DNA from: Novosphingobium mathurense
GTDB lineage: Bacteria; Pseudomonadota; Alphaproteobacteria; Sphingomonadales; Sphingomonadaceae
Assembly (NCBI RefSeq): GCF_900168325.1
Contig: NZ_FVZE01000010.1
Location: forward strand, 32,938-96,937
Length of the DNA stretch: 64,000 bases
Reading direction: 5' to 3'
The position numbers and the translations under genes were made by a program. The number at the start of each line of letters is the position of its first letter. The first letter of the stretch is position 1. The notes below the pieces were generated by a model. The model saw nothing but the letters and a program-made list of their open reading frames with translations, was not told the DNA's origin and made no database searches. Positions 60,015-64,000 of the stretch are shown here, piece after piece.

Positions 60015-60043
60015 AAGGGGAGCCGTTTGCGGCTCCCCTTTTT
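60015..60043 (+). terminator. Terminator after ompW
   Basis: A perfect 10-bp stem AAGGGGAGCC / GGCTCCCCTT with loop GTTTGC is followed by TTT on the plus strand. It can also act weakly on the convergent gtrA transcript. Confidence 0.92.
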
Positions 60044-60045
60044 CG

Positions 60046-60519
60046 TCAGAGCTGCCGGAAGTTGAGCGTCGCGTTGAGAATGAAGACGATGGTCCCGGCG
60101 CACAGCGAAGCGATGACCCGGGCGATCAGGTACGGCACGCCCAGTCCATCTGCCAGGAAGGCGAACAGGGCCAGGATGATCCCCAGCCCGAGCAGGGAAT
60201 TGCCAAGGAAATAGATGTAGCCGCTGGCGATGCCGCGCAGACTGCCGCGAAAGATCCACGCGCGGGCCAGCAGGTAATGCAGCGCATTGGCAAGGATGAA
60301 ACCGACGCACACGGCCAGCAGCTTGTTCCAGCCCCATCGCTCAATCATCAATGAGATAAGCAGGAGGTCGAACAAGAACGAAGCCGTCGATGCGACAGCA
60401 TTCTTTATGTACAGGATCGAGCCGCGACGATTGACCAGTCGTTCGCGCAGGCCGGGATGCGTGGACTTATCGTTCAAACGACCGGACTGTCGGCCTGACC
60501 CGTGTTGAAAGGAACCCAT
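60046..60519 (-). CDS. GtrA-family membrane protein
   Basis: A 157-residue protein with a polar N-terminus (~30 residues) and four hydrophobic helices. Typical GtrA features are YIKNAVASTASFLFDLLLISLMI, ANALHYLLARAWIFRG and a final FILNATLNFRQL. GtrA-like proteins help move lipid-linked sugars across the membrane. The predicted start codon lies in the loop of a perfect 13-bp palindrome, and the ribosome-binding sequence is in its stem. It diverges from a sulfotransferase gene. Confidence 0.8.
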   Translation of the reverse strand: MGSFQHGSGRQSGRLNDKSTHPGLRERLVNRRGSILYIKNAVASTASFLFDLLLISLMIERWGWNKLLAVCVGFILANALHYLLARAWIFRGSLRGIASGYIYFLGNSLLGLGIILALFAFLADGLGVPYLIARVIASLCAGTIVFILNATLNFRQL

Positions 60520-60532
60520 TTCCTTTCAACAC
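60502..60532. promoter_or_regulatory. Perfect 13-bp palindrome spanning the gtrA start
   Basis: GTGTTGAAAGGAA (60502-60514) and TTCCTTTCAACAC (60520-60532) flank five bases that contain the gtrA ATG (60519-60517, minus strand). As DNA it could be an operator between two divergent genes; as RNA it hides AAAGGA in the stem and exposes the AUG in the loop. Confidence 0.7.
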
Positions 60533-60559
60533 TACGCCCTCTGCCTTGTTGCAAGCAAC

Positions 60560-61930
60560 ATGCCTGTCAGAAAGATTCCCGTCGCGGTGAACAATTCTTC
60601 CCGACATGCACTTATTGCGATCATGACCGGAGAATTCTCGCTACCGACCCGCTCACCGCTTGTGGGCGTCGCCAACCGCTTCCTGACCGGCCTCGATGCC
60701 TGCTCCATCATGCCGCAAGTCAAACTGGACGTGCAGGAGCTCTGTTCGATCGCGCGCGCGCAGACCGGGCTCGACGATTTCGGCGATCCCTGGTTCCTTG
60801 AACCTCTGGAAGTCCTCGTGGAAGCACTGAAGGCGGAAGCCGCACTCAACCCGATCGGGCACTTCGCGGCGACGGGGCAATTCCTCAAGGTCATGCGCGA
60901 GCGTCTCTGGGCGCAGCAATGGTTCAAGAGCGAGCGCGAAATCCTGTCCGAACCGCTCGTTCCGCCGGTGATCGTCGTCGGACCGATGCGATCGGGCACG
61001 ACGCGGCTGCATCGCCTGCTTGCGGCCGACGAACGGTTCGAACACCTGCGCTTCTTCGAAACCGTCTGCCCCGTGCCCCGGCCCGGCTATCGCCCCGGGC
61101 GCAAGGACAGGCGCCCGCGGCAGGCAGGTCTCCTGCTCAAGACCGTGCACCATCTCAATCCGCGCACGGCCGTCATTCATCCCACCGGTCCCTACGAGCC
61201 GGAAGAGGAACTGGGACTGCTGGTCGCGTCCGCGTGGGGCATGAAGCACGAAGCGCAATGGCGCGTGCCCAGCTACGCGCGCTGGACCGAAGGCGAAGAT
61301 GCAACGCCTGCCTACCAGCATGTCGCCCGGTTGCTGCGGCTGGTGCGCTGGGCGCGCGGCGGCCGTTCGCGCAAGCCGTGGGTGCTCAAGACTCCGCAGC
61401 ACATGCTCGATCTTCCCGCGCTCATGCAGGTCTTCCCCAAGGCGCGGCTGATCTTCATCCATCGCGATCCCGTGCGCGTCGTTGGCAGCAGTTGCTCGCT
61501 CGTGTGGAACCAGATGACCATTCACAGCGATGAAGCCGATCCCCACTGGATCGGCAAGCAGTGGCTCGAGAAGACCGGCCTGCAGATCGACCGGATGCAG
61601 GCCGCGCGCAGCCGCATCCACCCGAGCCAGCGGATCGACGTTCATTACCGCGAAATGGACTCAGACTGGGAAGCCGTCATGGAACGAATCTACCGCTTTC
61701 TCGGCATGGAGATCGCCCCGGCCCTGCCCCGCATGCGCCGCTATGTCCGCAAGGCGCGCAGCCAGCATCGCTGGCAGCGCCATCGCTATGACCTGTCGGC
61801 GTTCGGGCTGGAGAGCGACACGGTCCGCGACCGCTTCGAACACTACGTGAATGCTTTCGATCTCGCTCCCAAGCAGGAACGCAGGCATTACGAAAGCATG
61901 CCGGAAACACTGCGCGAGGCGCTAGCCTGA
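60560..61930 (+). CDS. Sulfotransferase-family protein
   Basis: A 456-residue enzyme with the PAPS 5'-phosphosulfate loop GPMRSGTTRLHRLL (~142) and the 3'-phosphate region RLIFIHRDPVRVVGSSCSLVWNQ (~300). The family transfers sulfate from PAPS to hydroxyl or amine groups of small molecules or glycans. A later ATG at 60623 (MTGEFSLPT) could be the true start, as neither has a good ribosome-binding site. No PAPS-synthesis genes are nearby. It is convergent with the FnrL gene, seven bases away. Confidence 0.83.
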   Translation: MPVRKIPVAVNNSSRHALIAIMTGEFSLPTRSPLVGVANRFLTGLDACSIMPQVKLDVQELCSIARAQTGLDDFGDPWFLEPLEVLVEALKAEAALNPIGHFAATGQFLKVMRERLWAQQWFKSEREILSEPLVPPVIVVGPMRSGTTRLHRLLAADERFEHLRFFETVCPVPRPGYRPGRKDRRPRQAGLLLKTVHHLNPRTAVIHPTGPYEPEEELGLLVASAWGMKHEAQWRVPSYARWTEGEDATPAYQHVARLLRLVRWARGGRSRKPWVLKTPQHMLDLPALMQVFPKARLIFIHRDPVRVVGSSCSLVWNQMTIHSDEADPHWIGKQWLEKTGLQIDRMQAARSRIHPSQRIDVHYREMDSDWEAVMERIYRFLGMEIAPALPRMRRYVRKARSQHRWQRHRYDLSAFGLESDTVRDRFEHYVNAFDLAPKQERRHYESMPETLREALA

Positions 61931-61937
61931 CGCGGCG

Positions 61938-62639
61938 TCAGCCGGCTTCGGCGACGAGCGCGTCGTAATCGAGAATGGTCACGTCGCGGCGCGAAGGCAG
62001 GTCGATCACGCCTTCGTTCCTGAGCCGGGTGAACTGGCGGCTGACCGTCTCGATCGTAAGCCCCAGGACGTCTGCGATCTGCTGGCGCGAGAACGGCAGG
62101 GTAAGATGCCTCTGGTTGGGCTTGTCGAAATCAATGCGGCAACCCGACCCGTTGAGACGCTCTGCCATCTCGATCAGGAAGCTGGCCATCTTTTCCGAAG
62201 CGGACTTGCGCCCCAGCAGCAGCATCCAGCGCCGTGTGCGATCGAGCTCGCCCAACGTTCGTTCGAGCAGCTTGTGCTCCAGTTCCGGATGCTCACGCGC
62301 GAATGCGTCGAAATCCCGTCGCGAGAACACGCAGACCTTCGCATCCGTCAAAGCGGTGACGCCATGTCCCGATGTCCCGCCGAAGGGCCTGCCGATGAAG
62401 TCCGACGGATAGACGACGCCAACGATCTGTTCCCGTCCGTCTTCAGTATTGGTCGAAAGCTTGAGCACGCCCTCGATGACATTGGCGACGAGGACCGAAT
62501 CCTCGCCTTCCCAGATCAGCGATTCACCGGGCGTGATCGTGCGTGTACGACCGATCGCATTGAGAGCTTCAAGCTCCTTCGCGTCGAGTGATGCGCAAAT
62601 CGCCCGGTTACGAACGACGCAAAGGTCACAATTGGACAT
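61938..62639 (-). CDS. fnrL: Oxygen-sensing Crp/Fnr-family regulator (FnrL type)
   Basis: A 233-residue transcription factor. Cys4, Cys7 and Cys15 in CDLCVVRNRAIC (C-x2-C-x7-C) plus Cys103 in DAKVCVFSRRD supply four ligands for an oxygen-labile [4Fe-4S] cluster. The cAMP-binding-like barrel spans ~30-150 and the winged helix ~165-230. The recognition helix LGLTIETVSRQFTRLR keeps the E-xx-SR pattern that reads TTGAT half-sites. It is therefore the natural reader of the five FNR-type boxes in this window. Confidence 0.92.
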   Translation of the reverse strand: MSNCDLCVVRNRAICASLDAKELEALNAIGRTRTITPGESLIWEGEDSVLVANVIEGVLKLSTNTEDGREQIVGVVYPSDFIGRPFGGTSGHGVTALTDAKVCVFSRRDFDAFAREHPELEHKLLERTLGELDRTRRWMLLLGRKSASEKMASFLIEMAERLNGSGCRIDFDKPNQRHLTLPFSRQQIADVLGLTIETVSRQFTRLRNEGVIDLPSRRDVTILDYDALVAEAG

Positions 62640-62775
62640 AAGCTTTACTACCAGCGCCGTTCCGTTGTCTCAAGTCGCCGCATTTACCGTAATTCGCAGC
62701 GTACTCAAAGCCTCAAGCCCCCTTACCCGACCAATGTCGCAGGTCGGGCCGACCGCGACAGGCAGACTGGCGCCG

Positions 62776-63519
62776 TCATTCACGGCAAAGATCGAGAACC
62801 CGATCGCCAGCATCTGCGTCGCGGGCCACGGTCGCCAGTGCCTTTTCGCATTTGCGGGCAAACCAGATGACATGCTGGTGGCCTTTGCCATCGGGCTCGG
62901 ACGTAACCATGACCACCGATACCTCGAACCCGACATCCTCGAGCAGCGCGGTGAAAGCCGGATCGGGCCATGCCGACCAGATGGCGGCGATCCCTCCGGG
63001 GGTCAGCGCCTGCATGGTCCTTTCCAGGCCCGACTTCGAATAAAGCAGATCGTTCTGCCTGCGGGTCAGTCCTTCGGGCCCGTTGTCGACATCGAGCAGG
63101 ATCGCATCGTAGCCCTCGCGCGCCGCGTCGATCAGCATGGCGAGGTCTTCCTTCACCAGCATCACGCGGTGGTCGTCGAGGCAGCCCGATGTGATATGGC
63201 GCATGGGACCCAGCGCCCATTCGATGATCTCGGGCACGATCTCCGCCACGACGACGCTCGCATCGTCACCCAGGGCGCGCAGGGCGGCGCGCAGCGTATA
63301 GCCCATGCCATAACCACCCACCAGCATGTGCACCGCCTCGCGGTCGCCAAGCCGGGCGCAGGTCATCGTTGCCAGGGCTTCTTCCGAATGGCTCGCCTCG
63401 GTGCTCATCAGTTCATTGTCTTCAAGCAGGATGGTGAAGCCGTCGCCGTGCTGTACCAGCCTCAGTTCGACACCTTCGGGCACATGGGCCGTGCCGACCA
63501 GCACATCGTCTTCTGTCAT
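62776..63519 (-). CDS. Spermidine-synthase-like protein (paralogue)
   Basis: A 247-residue Rossmann-fold protein: LVGGYGMGYTLRAALRALG, VVAEIVPEIIEWALGPM and AILLDVDNGPEGLTRRQND align clearly with the protein at 31662-32333 through most of the length, including DNELMSTEASHSEEALA against HNELMSTRKWGSEEALA. The C-terminus is ~20 residues longer and charged. GAGGAG precedes the ATG at 63519. Its reaction is unknown. It lies upstream of fnrL on the same strand. Confidence 0.8.
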   Translation of the reverse strand: MTEDDVLVGTAHVPEGVELRLVQHGDGFTILLEDNELMSTEASHSEEALATMTCARLGDREAVHMLVGGYGMGYTLRAALRALGDDASVVVAEIVPEIIEWALGPMRHITSGCLDDHRVMLVKEDLAMLIDAAREGYDAILLDVDNGPEGLTRRQNDLLYSKSGLERTMQALTPGGIAAIWSAWPDPAFTALLEDVGFEVSVVMVTSEPDGKGHQHVIWFARKCEKALATVARDADAGDRVLDLCRE

Positions 63520-63905
63520 GAACGCTCCTCGGGGAGGTTGCATCGAACACGGCTCGGGTCCGGTCGATCGCATGTCTGGGGGGAAATGGTGGGAGCACGA
63601 GGACTCAAAGGGCAGGTCCCAATCCGGCGACTGGCGGCAATGCGCACTGATTTTCCGGAGAACTTGCCGAGAACCGCATGGGACGCGCTCCTGCTGTAAG
63701 CGGGAGCGCGGGAGGTCTCTCAGCCGGGACGTGCCTACGAAGTAATGGCCCCGATCCCGTTTCGATGAGCGCCTTTGCCCCGTCGCGCAAGAGACTTGTG
63801 TCCGGGAGGTCGAATGATTGTGGATGGCCGGCCTTTCGCGCGACATGCACGTCGAACGCACTGCCATTGGCGCTGCCGGAGGGATGCAGGATTTTGGCAA
63901 AGGCT
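63520..63905. other. 386-base stretch without a recognisable gene
   Basis: No frame on either strand shows protein-like composition, start signal and length together. It separates tRNA-fMet from the spermidine-synthase-like gene, both on the minus strand, and probably contains the latter's promoter. I see no clear hairpin terminator for the tRNA. Confidence 0.4.
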
Positions 63906-63982
<77 letters not shown>

Positions 63983-64000
63983 TCACCAAGGATGCGTTCA

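Overview
This window looks like a chromosomal segment of a GC-rich alphaproteobacterium, most probably a sphingomonad (Novosphingobium/Sphingobium type). The reasons are an FnrL-type regulator with C-x2-C-x7-C spacing, a complete ccoNOQP-ccoGHIS-hemN locus, GTG/TTG starts in tightly overlapping gene pairs, degenerate CAGGCTC/GAGCCTG intergenic dyads of a kind common in this order, and many Tat or lipoprotein exported enzymes. The species assignment is inference. Most of the window is housekeeping DNA with very short spacers. I found no intact insertion sequence, prophage or CRISPR array.

Layout. 1-7.7 kb: end of a membrane protein, a MASE1-PAS-GGDEF diguanylate cyclase beside a PilZ protein, an LD-carboxypeptidase, a LOG-family protein, thiD, a DUF1272 protein and glmM. 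7.8-18.5 kb: a dicarboxylate/amino-acid symporter, purH, two tiny membrane proteins, a Zur-like Fur protein, dxs, a pair of exported amidohydrolases and a POT peptide transporter. 18.7-29.4 kb: ihfB, a beta-helix protein, tRNA-Leu(UAA), a tandem-PilZ protein, msrB, a NatAB-like ABC exporter, queG, an FAD oxidoreductase, an LLM flavoenzyme, a TPR protein and an alpha/beta hydrolase. 29.4-39.7 kb: thrS preceded by an unannotated threonine-rich leader peptide, a spermidine-synthase-like protein, hsp20, agmatine deiminase, glnE, a single-Cys BCP, a DUF455 protein and an M23 peptidase.

39.7-45.2 kb is a sulfide/persulfide detoxification locus. A cysteine-free ArsR regulator and a peroxiredoxin diverge from an MBL persulfide dioxygenase, two YeeE/YedE half-transporters, a DUF442-SQR fusion and a TauE/SafE exporter. 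A transposase OrfA remnant follows. 45.2-47.8 kb carries a CIO-type cytochrome bd oxidase (cydABX). 47.9-60 kb runs through an amidohydrolase, a PilZ protein, hemN, a small Cys-rich exported protein, ccoSIHGPQON and ompW. 60-64 kb holds GtrA, a sulfotransferase, an FnrL-type regulator, a second spermidine-synthase-like protein and initiator tRNA-fMet.

How the genes work together. Low-oxygen respiration is the main theme: two high-affinity terminal oxidases, oxygen-independent haem synthesis (hemN) and an Fe-S FNR regulator share the window with five TTGAY-N4-RTCAA-like boxes, placed before ccoN/ompW, hemN, hsp20 and an amidohydrolase plus a candidate small RNA. The sulfide locus would protect these haem-copper oxidases from H2S. 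The signals most worth following are the thrS leader peptide with its overlapping hairpins (29453-29605), the FNR-linked small-RNA candidate (49185-49285), the Cys-less ArsR/peroxiredoxin pair, and a perfect 13-bp palindrome that places the gtrA start codon in its loop (60502-60532).
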